A stretch of 20,421 bases of DNA from positions 1 to 20,421 of the forward strand of contig CAJATB010000257.1 in NCBI GenBank assembly GCA_903944755.1. The letters run 5' to 3'. Both the position numbers and the translations under genes were made by a program. This document shows, in pieces, positions 1-6,914 of this stretch. How positions within the stretch are numbered: the stretch's first letter is position 1; each line of letters starts with the position of its first letter. This DNA comes from an uncultured Bacteroidota bacterium. GTDB taxonomy: Bacteria; Bacteroidota; Bacteroidia; Chitinophagales; Chitinophagaceae. Under the pieces are notes generated by a model. It ran no database searches and was not told where the DNA came from. It worked only from the letters and a program-made list of their open reading frames with translations.

Positions 1-1858
1 CGCCGACTTCTATAAACGCTCTATTAGAACGTAGTCCTATATAATTTGTATTACCATAATTCATTTGAACCCATTTCGCACGATCTGGTGCATACAAATC
101 AATAGATCCCAAACCATCAGGGTTATCTGCTTCAATATTTTGTATATCCCCTATCCTACTCCCATTGGCAAAATTAATAGTAGTGGGGGTATTTGTTCCA
201 ACAATGCCTCCCATTGCACCCATTACTAAATTATTTTGAAATGTTTTTTGGCCGTCAATGGGTTGACTAGTTGTTAAACTCACAGCATCCGTTAATAAAT
301 TTTCATAACGCTGATTAGGTGCATCATCTCCATTATTATCTCTTTTTACTGATGCAGTTCCAATTACAGATAATATTGCAGGCTGACCTCCAGCAGCAGA
401 CATTGTTATATTATTTAGAGAAGTGGCTGTAGCAATTCCTAAATTTGGTGTTACTAAAGTTGGAGAATTTATTAAAGGACTAGTAGACAAAACAACATTA
501 TCCGATCCTGTTGTTGCAATAGCCTGAACCACAGCAGTAGATGAAGTAGTATTACCAAGAATCGTATTGGTAGGTATACTTTGAAATTTAGCATAGGTCA
601 CAGCCGCATCAGCTAGCTTAATATTTGTTATTCCTCCATCCGCCACACCTCCACTTGCCGCGTTAGCAGTTATGTAATCCTTAACAGCTTTTTGTGTAGG
701 ATATAAGATATCACTTGGTGATACACCCCCTAAATCGTTAGCTGTTGATTTATTTAAACTATTTTCTTTAAGTGCTAAACCTAAAGTGAGATCCGACAGA
801 TTTGCTTTTAATCCAAGCGCAGTATTTACATCTGTAGTATTTACTTTTAAAGCAAGCGCCGCATTAGTGGCGTAACTAGTTAAATCCTGATCTCCAGTAT
901 TACTACCTGTAATGGCTGCAAGCTTTGCTTTTTCTGCAGCGGTATAATCATTGGTTGATAATACCTTGCCTGATACTTTATCAACTTTAGAAGCTAAACT
1001 TGTTGTAACATCAACAGCATTTGCTTTTAAAGCAAGTGAAGTATTAGTTGCATAACTGCTTAAATCTTGGTCACCTGTATTAGTGCCTGTAATAGCTGAG
1101 AGTTTTATTTTTTCTACAGTAGTATAATCATTGGTAGATAATTCCTTGCCTGTTACTTTGTCCACCTTAGTTGCTAAACCTGTTGCAACATCCAAAGTGT
1201 TTGCTTTTGCATTTATTCTGCTTGAGAAACGTGAAGTATCTGTCGCAGTTACTAATATTAAATCCAACGCGGCTTGTGTTTTTGTACTTATGGGCTTCTC
1301 CGCATCCGTTGTATTATTTATTTTATCTATTGCTAATGCAGTTTTTAATGCAGTAATACTTGAAACACCAGTTCCTCCTTTTTCAACAGGTACAACCCCT
1401 GCTATATTTGCTGCATCCACCCCATTTGCAAATTGTGCATACGCTACATATTGGAACTGCGTGGTGCCCATGGTAATAAAATTGTTTCCAGCAGCTACAT
1501 CCATTTCGATTTTTAAATACTTAGGGGTGTTTTTCCAATTTATGGTAGCAAAATTTCCTAAAGTACTTGTCGCACCGGCATCTCCAATTACTGCTGTAAA
1601 CAAACCTTGTGCGTTAGTAGTCACTATTCTTGTTTCAGTATATTCAGCACTGCCCGAAGCAGTACCCTGAAGTATACTTAATCGTAAACTAATTTGTTGC
1701 GATGCTAATATCACATTGTTACTATTACGTGCTACTCCCTGGAAATTTAATCCAGTTTGTGCATTGGTATGCACAAAGCAAAAAGTAAAAACCATTAAAA
1801 AAAAGATCCAGCTTATTTTAGTTCGAGTGATTCGCTTTTTTAATGTAGCTAATGTCAT
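1..1858 (-). CDS. Secreted phage-tail-fibre-like surface protein, C-terminus beyond left edge
   Basis: Reverse translation from the ATG at 1858-1856 stays open to base 1 (about 619 codons), so the gene is partial. Residues 1-33 form a signal peptide with a basic n-region, a hydrophobic core and cleavage before Gln34 (TNA|Q). The mature start (TGLNFQGVARNSNNVILASQ) is the N-terminal module common in Bacteroidota tail-fibre-like proteins. Two tandem 60-residue repeats follow (about residues 220-339), each with the tail-fibre motif LSTNDYT..EK.KL.AITG.NTGDQDL. After them come an LGGVSPSDILYPTQKAVKDYI module and a NVVLSTSPLINSPTLVTPNLG stretch, both also typical of trimeric tail-fibre shafts. By family knowledge such proteins often end in a peptidase S74 intramolecular chaperone, which would lie outside the window. 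It sits 43 bases after the T9SS-domain gene and is probably co-transcribed with it. The exact role (adhesin or surface fibre) is inferred. Confidence 0.85.
   Translation of the reverse strand, partial: MTLATLKKRITRTKISWIFFLMVFTFCFVHTNAQTGLNFQGVARNSNNVILASQQISLRLSILQGTASGSAEYTETRIVTTNAQGLFTAVIGDAGATSTLGNFATINWKNTPKYLKIEMDVAAGNNFITMGTTQFQYVAYAQFANGVDAANIAGVVPVEKGGTGVSSITALKTALAIDKINNTTDAEKPISTKTQAALDLILVTATDTSRFSSRINAKANTLDVATGLATKVDKVTGKELSTNDYTTVEKIKLSAITGTNTGDQDLSSYATNTSLALKANAVDVTTSLASKVDKVSGKVLSTNDYTAAEKAKLAAITGSNTGDQDLTSYATNAALALKVNTTDVNTALGLKANLSDLTLGLALKENSLNKSTANDLGGVSPSDILYPTQKAVKDYITANAASGGVADGGITNIKLADAAVTYAKFQSIPTNTILGNTTSSTAVVQAIATTGSDNVVLSTSPLINSPTLVTPNLGIATATSLNNITMSAAGGQPAILSVIGTASVKRDNNGDDAPNQRYENLLTDAVSLTTSQPIDGQKTFQNNLVMGAMGGIVGTNTPTTINFANGSRIGDIQNIEADNPDGLGSIDLYAPDRAKWVQMNYGNTNYIGLRSNRAFIEVG
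841..1200 (-). repeat. Two tandem 180-bp coding repeats (60 residues each)
   Basis: Bases 841-1020 and 1021-1200 align without gaps at a period of exactly 180 bases. I counted 38 mismatches in 180 positions, about 79% identity. Many differences are third-position changes, so the protein repeat is conserved. A degenerate start of a further copy is visible at each side: the KAN/KVN..DV segments near 790-840 and 1201-1225. The unit belongs to the tail-fibre-like shaft of the surface protein. Confidence 0.9.
1756..1777 (-). other. Perfect 9-bp inverted repeat inside the surface-protein coding region
   Basis: TTTGTGCAT and ATGCACAAA are separated by four bases. In the mRNA this hairpin forms about 80-100 nt after the start codon, over the codons at the signal-peptide cleavage site. 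It may be chance; if real it could slow translation as the signal peptide emerges. Confidence 0.35.
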
Positions 1859-1901
1859 TGTAAATTAATTAAAAGAAAATGTTTTTATAATAAGGCGTTC
1901 C

Positions 1902-2438
1902 TTAGTTTGCTATTTTGATAATTTTGTATACCCCAGTTTTTGCAGCGCCATTATTTGGTTTAAAATAAACACGCACATACATTACACCGTCAGGATAGCC
2001 TTGCATTTGAATGTCCTTGTCGTAATTACCGTAAATAATTCCAGCCTCTTGGATATAAACAATGGCTGATTTAGCATCAAATAATTGAATGCTTAAATTA
2101 CCTACTTGCGCCAGCCTGGCTTTAAAACGTAAAAGGTTAGCAACAGGATTAGGGCCCACCGTAATTTGGTTCCCAAAAACAGCTGGACCATATTCATTAA
2201 TAGCAGTGACTATATTTGTCATAGGTTGTAAAACACCCGTATTTAAGGATAAGCCACCCGCTAAAAAGGGAGCAATCGAAGCCCCTTCCCCAATACTCCA
2301 TTCCATGGAGGTAACTGAACCTCCTCCGTTATTTAGAATGTGGGGGGTAATAGATTGTGCATTAGCAGGCAATACCCCAAACATACCTATGCTTATAAAG
2401 AGGGATGTGCCAAATTGAAATATGCTAAGGGGGGGCAT
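1902..2438 (-). CDS. Small secreted protein with T9SS type A sorting domain
   Basis: A 178-residue protein. Residues 1-27 are a signal peptide ending in PANA, cut before Gln28. Residues 35-72 hold a glycine-rich N-terminal module with the pattern SMEWSIGEG...LNTGVLQP, seen in many small Bacteroidota secreted proteins. Residues 90-178 look like a Por secretion-system C-terminal domain: GPNPV near the start, a D..G-like turn, PDGVMYVRV, and a final TGVYKIIKI. By family knowledge this domain directs export through the type IX system across the outer membrane and is then removed or anchored. The gene lies 43 bases upstream of the tail-fibre-like gene on the same strand, so the two probably form one unit. 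No Shine-Dalgarno sequence is evident, which is usual in this phylum. The mature part is short (about 60 residues) and its function is unknown. Confidence 0.8.
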   Translation of the reverse strand: MPPLSIFQFGTSLFISIGMFGVLPANAQSITPHILNNGGGSVTSMEWSIGEGASIAPFLAGGLSLNTGVLQPMTNIVTAINEYGPAVFGNQITVGPNPVANLLRFKARLAQVGNLSIQLFDAKSAIVYIQEAGIIYGNYDKDIQMQGYPDGVMYVRVYFKPNNGAAKTGVYKIIKIAN

Positions 2439-2485
2439 TAGTACTATAAATTATGATATTAAAATATAATATGAACCTAAGTAAA

Positions 2486-2507
2486 GCACATTAAGAATTA
2501 AATGTGC
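2486..2507. repeat. Inverted repeat in the surface-gene upstream region (7-bp arms)
   Basis: GCACATT and AATGTGC are separated by eight bases. It lies 48-69 bases upstream of the start codon of the T9SS-domain gene and just downstream of the possible promoter at 2520-2545. It could be a 5'-leader hairpin or a protein-binding dyad. Confidence 0.4.
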
Positions 2508-2519
2508 AACAAGGTGCCC

Positions 2520-2545
2520 CAAAAATAAAAGTAGAATACCCTCAA
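2520..2545 (-). promoter_or_regulatory. Possible promoter for the surface-protein unit
   Basis: On the minus strand TATTTTTG (2527-2520) matches the Bacteroidota -7 consensus TAnnTTTG exactly. The nearest TTG upstream (2545-2543) is only 15 bases away, shorter than the 20 seen at two better promoters in this window, so the call is weak. It would give a leader of about 75 nt. Confidence 0.35.
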
Positions 2546-2567
2546 TGGGTTGGACGTATCAATTTAA

Positions 2568-2594
2568 CTGTGTGAAAATCAGAAATTCACACAG
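2568..2594. repeat. Perfect 9-bp inverted repeat between regulator and surface genes
   Basis: CTGTGTGAA and TTCACACAG are separated by nine bases. It starts 26 bases after the AraC-type gene's stop codon and sits upstream of the surface-protein unit, both on the minus strand. No T-run follows on either strand, so it is a poor intrinsic terminator. It could be an operator. The TGTGA...TCACA halves resemble a CRP-type site, but the 11-base spacing is not that of CRP. Confidence 0.5.
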
Positions 2595-2619
2595 AATGTA
2601 TATAGTAATAGCTTAAAAA

Positions 2620-3789
2620 CTACAATTTGGCTAAATATTCGGATGGTGTTAATTGATGGTACTTTTTAAATGCAAGGTTAAAAGTACTCTTAGAAGCAAA
2701 CCCTGCTTCACTTGCGATAGCCTCCAAAGTATAATTGTTGAGGTATTCCTTATTCATTTTTTTTGTAATAAATTCAACCCGATACTTATTTAGAAAGTCT
2801 GTGAAACGTTGCCCAAAATGGTTATTTATTATAAAGGACAACTCCCTTGAAGGGATGCCTAAAGCAACTGAAACCTGATTTATATTTAAATCCTTTTTCA
2901 AAAAGGGCTTTTGTTGTTCAAAATATTGTTGAATAGCTTCCATTTCCTTACTATAATCATAATTCACGTAGGGAATATTATTGCTTTTCTCGGTCAAGGT
3001 ATTTGAAGTTAGTTCCTGATATTTTATAAAAGGAAGCCCTGTCAATACCCCTGGGTGAGTTAGCAAATATCCAGACATTACAAAAAACCCTCCTGAGACA
3101 AATAAACTCGTGGTAATCACTACAAACTTATTATCAATATATGTAGGTAATAGAATTACAAGAAAAGTTAAAATAAAAAATCCGGCTAACATGATTGTTG
3201 CAGTCCATGTAAAAACCTTAAGCCATTTTATAACTAAGTTTATTTGGTTTTGAACTGGGCCTTCCGGCTGATTTGTTTTAAAACTGAGCAATAATTTCCA
3301 CTGAAAAAATAAATAAATCAATGCTTGCAATGGCCTTAATAAATAATTAATATACTCGGGCAAAATGCCTGTTTTATATTTGTATGCATTTGACCAATCC
3401 TGTAAAGCACTATTAACAACTATTAATTTTTCGTTGGTACCTAATATGTAAAATGGAAAATGATTTAAAAAAAAGAAAAGGAATGGAATAAAATGTAACA
3501 AGTCCCATTTCTTAAACTTTATTTCATTCCCTAAAACTATTTTTATGTATAAAAAAGATAAGGGTGCTACTAAATAGTTAGTTGGAACAGCTGTTTTGTA
3601 TAAGTGTGGGAAACTAAGTATATATCCTGAACTCATTAGCAAATAAATCAATACTGACCATGCTTGAATTAATAATAAAGCAGACAACACGTAGTCGGGA
3701 TAAGACTTAGACGCATTTTCGGTAAATAACAACAAATAGACAGTAGCCAACACTAAAAAAATACTACCTAAAAATATAATATCAAACAT
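2620..3789 (-). CDS. Membrane-anchored AraC-family transcriptional regulator
   Basis: A 389-residue protein. The N-terminal two thirds hold about seven hydrophobic spans, near residues 3-22, 33-56, 66-87, 97-116, 150-170, 191-215 and 222-245. A linker of about 50 residues leads to a C-terminal AraC-type double helix-turn-helix (about 300-389): NINQVSVALGIPSRELSFII for the first unit, then TLEAIASEAGFASKSTFNLAFKK and LTPSEY, the usual ending of this family. By family knowledge such 7TM-HTH proteins bind DNA while tethered to the inner membrane; the signal sensed is unknown. It is 51 bases downstream of rsmI but has its own promoter. The next genes in its direction are the surface-protein pair, which makes them candidate targets (inference only). 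Length and motifs are complete. Confidence 0.85.
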   Translation of the reverse strand: MFDIIFLGSIFLVLATVYLLLFTENASKSYPDYVLSALLLIQAWSVLIYLLMSSGYILSFPHLYKTAVPTNYLVAPLSFLYIKIVLGNEIKFKKWDLLHFIPFLFFFLNHFPFYILGTNEKLIVVNSALQDWSNAYKYKTGILPEYINYLLRPLQALIYLFFQWKLLLSFKTNQPEGPVQNQINLVIKWLKVFTWTATIMLAGFFILTFLVILLPTYIDNKFVVITTSLFVSGGFFVMSGYLLTHPGVLTGLPFIKYQELTSNTLTEKSNNIPYVNYDYSKEMEAIQQYFEQQKPFLKKDLNINQVSVALGIPSRELSFIINNHFGQRFTDFLNKYRVEFITKKMNKEYLNNYTLEAIASEAGFASKSTFNLAFKKYHQLTPSEYLAKL

Positions 3790-3832
3790 TTTAATTAAAA
3801 ATTTTATTCTTGACTAATGATATTAATTTATG

Positions 3833-3863
3833 CAAATGTATTACTCCTTGCCTTCCACCACAA
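3833..3863 (-). promoter_or_regulatory. Promoter of the AraC-type regulator gene
   Basis: On the minus strand TTG (3863-3861) and TACATTTG (3840-3833) are 20 bases apart, a clean match to the Bacteroidota TTG/TAnnTTTG pattern. The -33 element lies within the last codons of rsmI. Transcription would start near 3827, giving a leader of roughly 38 nt. Confidence 0.7.
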
Positions 3864-4506
3864 TCACTATCTCCCCTTTTACTTGCTTTGACGTAAAATA
3901 TGTGACTAAATTTTCGAGCGTGTCTGTCACGTTTTCTTCAAACATTTTTGTAAGCTCCCTACTAACAGCAGCTTTACGGTTGGCTCCAAAATAAGTACTA
4001 AAAAGTTCGAGTGTTTTAACTAAACGCATTGGGCTTTCGTAAAAAATCATAGTGCGTTCCTCATTCACTAAGGATTCCATTAATGTTTTCTTTCCTTTTT
4101 TCAAGGGGATAAAGCCCTCAAAAGTAAATCGGGTACTTGGTAAACCGCTATTTACCAAAGCGGGCACAAAAGCGGTTGCCCCTGGTAAGCTTGTTATGGC
4201 AACTCCTGCGGCTTTGCATGCTCGAACCAATAAAAAAGCAGGATCGGAAATGCCGGGCGTACCTGCATCGGTAATTAAAGCAATATTTTTCCCAGCAGCC
4301 AATTGGTCTACTAAATGTTCCACTACCTTATGCTCATTATGTTGATGATAAGGTGTAAGTGGTTTTTTAATATTATAATGCTGTAATAATTTAGAAGAAG
4401 TGCGGGTGTCCTCGCATAATATAAAGTCCACTTCCTGTAATACCTCAACGGCCCTATAGGTCATATCTTTTAAATTCCCAATAGGTGTAGGTACTAAATA
4501 TAACAT
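3841..4506 (-). CDS. rsmI: 16S rRNA (cytidine(1402)-2'-O)-methyltransferase
   Basis: A 221-residue tetrapyrrole-methylase-fold enzyme that 2'-O-methylates C1402 of 16S rRNA in the decoding centre, using S-adenosylmethionine. Signature segments are all present: PTPIGNL (residues 6-12), CEDTR (31-35), ALITDAGTPGISDP (76-89), LPGATAFVPALVNSGLP (107-123) and FEGFIP (129-134). E. coli RsmI is longer (286 residues). This shorter form lacks much of the C-terminal extension, which I believe is common in Bacteroidota. It follows purS with a 9-base gap and is probably the last gene of the recG-pepP-pssA-purS-rsmI unit. Confidence 0.95.
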   Translation of the reverse strand: MLYLVPTPIGNLKDMTYRAVEVLQEVDFILCEDTRTSSKLLQHYNIKKPLTPYHQHNEHKVVEHLVDQLAAGKNIALITDAGTPGISDPAFLLVRACKAAGVAITSLPGATAFVPALVNSGLPSTRFTFEGFIPLKKGKKTLMESLVNEERTMIFYESPMRLVKTLELFSTYFGANRKAAVSRELTKMFEENVTDTLENLVTYFTSKQVKGEIVIVVEGKE

Positions 4507-4515
4507 ACTAAGAAA

Positions 4516-4767
4516 CTAGGCTTGAATAAATTCAATTTCGAATTGTTCCATTACCGCGTTCGCTAATAATTTTTTACTAGCTTCTTCAGCAATAGTTCTT
4601 GCTGCTGCTTCGTCAGCTGCTTCTATTTGTAATGTAATGTGCTTGCCTACCCTAACGTCCTGTATTCCCGTCATCCCTAAATTATGCAAACCGCCTAAAA
4701 CAGCTTTACCTTGAGGGTCTAATAAATCTTTAAGAGGCATTACTTTTATTTGTACTTGAAATGTCAT
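4516..4767 (-). CDS. purS: Phosphoribosylformylglycinamidine synthase subunit PurS
   Basis: An 83-residue protein, the normal size for PurS, with the family segment LLDPQGKAVLGGLHNLGMTG followed by VRVGKHITLQIE. PurS is the small bridging subunit of the three-part FGAR amidotransferase (PurS-PurQ-PurL), which converts FGAR to FGAM in purine synthesis. The gene lies 12 bases after pssA and 9 bases before rsmI. purQ and purL are not in the window, so purS is separated here from the partners it is clustered with in Firmicutes. Confidence 0.92.
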   Translation of the reverse strand: MTFQVQIKVMPLKDLLDPQGKAVLGGLHNLGMTGIQDVRVGKHITLQIEAADEAAARTIAEEASKKLLANAVMEQFEIEFIQA

Positions 4768-4779
4768 AGGATTTGTTTC

Positions 4780-5553
4780 TTATTTTGTAATTGTTTTCTT
4801 GTATAACAAAGATACTAAGCAATAGCCAATAAAGGCAAACGGGATAGCTAACCACTTAAAAAACACTGCAGATAATAGGGTTTCTAGCACAACCAATAGT
4901 AAGGGGAGTATTAGTTTTTTCTTATTACTCAAGCTTTTCAGCGCCAACATAGGTGCTTCCATTACCATTAAATAAGAAACTAACAAGATATAACCATACC
5001 AAAAATAAGGGCTAATAAGCAACTTTGAAAACAACAGGCTTTGGGGTTGCCAATAAATTAGTGGGAAGGCAGCTGTTAAAATACCTATCATTGGTATGGG
5101 CACCCCTTTAAAATAAGTAGTTTGTTGTTTATCAATATTAAACCTTGCTAACCTGTAGGCGCCTGCCATTGGGATTATAAATGCAGGAAATAATAACATA
5201 GAATTATGCGATAATGCATTAATGTCGTTAGCTAAGGATAATTTTAAAAACTGAAAAACAATACAAGCTGGTGCAACACCAAAACTAATTATATCCGCCA
5301 AAGAATCTAATTGCAAACCCATATCAGAAGAAACCTTTAACCACCTAGCTGCGAAACCATCAAAAAAATCCATAATGGCAGCCAACCCAATAAATAAACT
5401 TGCATAAAAAATAGGTTCGGGAATTTCAACAATCATATCCCCTACTGAATCAATTGAAGCCATGGCACCCGCTTGGAATGTGGACATAATGGCCAAGCAC
5501 CCAAAAAACAAATTGAGCAAGGTGAGGAAATTAGGTATTTGTTTTTTAAACAT
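4780..5553 (-). CDS. pssA: CDP-diacylglycerol--serine O-phosphatidyltransferase
   Basis: A 257-residue inner-membrane enzyme that makes phosphatidylserine from CDP-diacylglycerol and serine, the precursor of phosphatidylethanolamine. The CDP-alcohol phosphotransferase motif is complete: D65-G66, A69-R70, G79, D83 and D87 with the canonical DGx2ARx8Gx3Dx3D spacing. About seven to eight hydrophobic spans surround it, and the N-terminal QIPNFLTLLNLFFGCLAI is typical of the class. The gene starts 12 bases after pepP and ends 12 bases before purS, so it is likely co-transcribed. The usual partner gene psd (decarboxylase) is not visible in the window. Confidence 0.93.
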   Translation of the reverse strand: MFKKQIPNFLTLLNLFFGCLAIMSTFQAGAMASIDSVGDMIVEIPEPIFYASLFIGLAAIMDFFDGFAARWLKVSSDMGLQLDSLADIISFGVAPACIVFQFLKLSLANDINALSHNSMLLFPAFIIPMAGAYRLARFNIDKQQTTYFKGVPIPMIGILTAAFPLIYWQPQSLLFSKLLISPYFWYGYILLVSYLMVMEAPMLALKSLSNKKKLILPLLLVVLETLLSAVFFKWLAIPFAFIGYCLVSLLYKKTITK

Positions 5554-5565
5554 ACTTGCCTTTAT

Positions 5566-6864
5566 TTATTTGCGTCGACGCATTAATGTTTCAATTTCTT
5601 CCACAGTAATTGGCATTGCTTTCATTAAGTCAATATGTCCTGTTTTAGTAAGCCAAATATTGTTTTCAATACGCACTCCCATGTTTTCTTCTTTAATATA
5701 AATACCTGGCTCTACAGTAAACACCATGCCTGCTTGCACTGGCTCAGTTCTTGTACCCAAGTCGTGTACATCTATACCCAAATGATGGGAAATACCATGG
5801 TATAAATATTTTCTGTACGCCCTATTTTCAGTATCCTCATTTTTCACATCTGCTTTGGTTATCAATCCAATTTTAATGAATTGTTTAGTCGCTTCTTCCC
5901 CTACTTTATCCGTATATTTTAAAATGCTAATTCCAGGTTTTAAAATTGATTTAGCATAGTCATGTAAATGCAAACAAGCATTGTATACTTCCTTTTGACG
6001 CTTTGTAAATTTACCATTCACTGGAACTGTCCTTGTTAAATCGGCATTATAGCCACCATAACTTGCACCAAAATCCATGAGTACTAATTCCCCGTCTTTG
6101 CATTCATTATTATTATTAATATAATGTAAGGTTCTTGCGTTGTCACCGCTTGCAATAATGCTATGATAAGCAACCCCTGTTGCACGTTGACTTAAAAAAG
6201 AATGATAAATTTCTGCTTCAATTTCATGCTCATGCACCCCTGGTTCAATAAATTTTAATAATCTTCTGAAGGCAACTTCAGTAATATCAATTGCCTTTTG
6301 AATTACTACTACTTCTTCTTTTGTTTTAATACCTCTTAACTCCTTTAAAAGTTTTGCAGCACGTAAGTATTGGTGTAAAGGATATCTTGCTTTTGTTTCG
6401 TCAATGAACCTGTATTCATGTGTACGCAACAAATTATTTTTACGGTCATTTTCGTTCGTGTCTAAATAAATAGCATCTGCTAAATGTATCCATTGTTGTA
6501 GCATACCATCCAACACGTCAGCCCAAACAATTGTTGGCATTCCTGATATAGCAGTTGCTTCGCTTACCCTTAACCTTTTACCATCCCAAATTTCTTTTAA
6601 TTCCTGAGGCCTAACTAGCACTAATACTTCGCGGTATTTAGGGTCTGGATTATCTGGAAATAAAACCAACATCGAACCTTCCTGTTCTATGCCGGACAAC
6701 CAATATAAATCGCTATTTTGTTTGTACTCGTATAAAGCATCCCCGTTTGTTGGAAATTCGTCATTCCCTACAAAAATAGCAATGCTGTTCTTTTGCATTT
6801 TCGCTACAAAACGCTTTCTGTTTTGTATAAAAATTTTCGCATCAAGTGGTAAATACTTTCCCAT
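5566..6864 (-). CDS. pepP: Xaa-Pro aminopeptidase (aminopeptidase P, M24B family)
   Basis: A 432-residue cytosolic metallopeptidase that removes the N-terminal residue ahead of proline. The N-terminal aminopeptidase-P domain spans about residues 5-140 (FVGNDEFPTNGDALYEYKQN). The pita-bread catalytic domain begins near 180. All five expected metal ligands are visible: D264 (LMDFGA), D275 (YNADLTRT), H360 (HGISHHLGIDVHD), E385 (FTVEPGIYI) and E400 (GVRIENN), with H247 as the likely proton-shuttle histidine. The length matches E. coli PepP. It is 50 bases downstream of recG and 12 bases upstream of pssA. No strong promoter was found in the 50-base gap. Confidence 0.93.
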   Translation of the reverse strand: MGKYLPLDAKIFIQNRKRFVAKMQKNSIAIFVGNDEFPTNGDALYEYKQNSDLYWLSGIEQEGSMLVLFPDNPDPKYREVLVLVRPQELKEIWDGKRLRVSEATAISGMPTIVWADVLDGMLQQWIHLADAIYLDTNENDRKNNLLRTHEYRFIDETKARYPLHQYLRAAKLLKELRGIKTKEEVVVIQKAIDITEVAFRRLLKFIEPGVHEHEIEAEIYHSFLSQRATGVAYHSIIASGDNARTLHYINNNNECKDGELVLMDFGASYGGYNADLTRTVPVNGKFTKRQKEVYNACLHLHDYAKSILKPGISILKYTDKVGEEATKQFIKIGLITKADVKNEDTENRAYRKYLYHGISHHLGIDVHDLGTRTEPVQAGMVFTVEPGIYIKEENMGVRIENNIWLTKTGHIDLMKAMPITVEEIETLMRRRK

Positions 6865-6914
6865 GGTTTATTGTGTTTAGAAGTACTGCAAGTTAGTTAA
6901 AAAACTTAGTCCTT

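Noticed and set aside
841..1200. CRISPR-like or mobile-element repeat
   Set aside because: The 180-base units are directly adjacent with no spacers, lie in frame within a coding region and differ mainly at third codon positions, so they are protein repeats.
1131..1670. Plus-strand open frame of 179 codons in the left-end region
   Set aside because: It lies antisense to the surface-protein gene, whose minus-strand frame gives a signal peptide, family modules and in-phase repeats. The plus frame gives a composition-biased product with no recognisable motif.
2568..2594. Intrinsic terminator for the AraC-type gene, or a CRP site
   Set aside because: No T-run follows the stem on either strand, and the spacing between the TGTGA and TCACA halves is 11 bases where CRP sites have 6. 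Kept only as an unexplained dyad.
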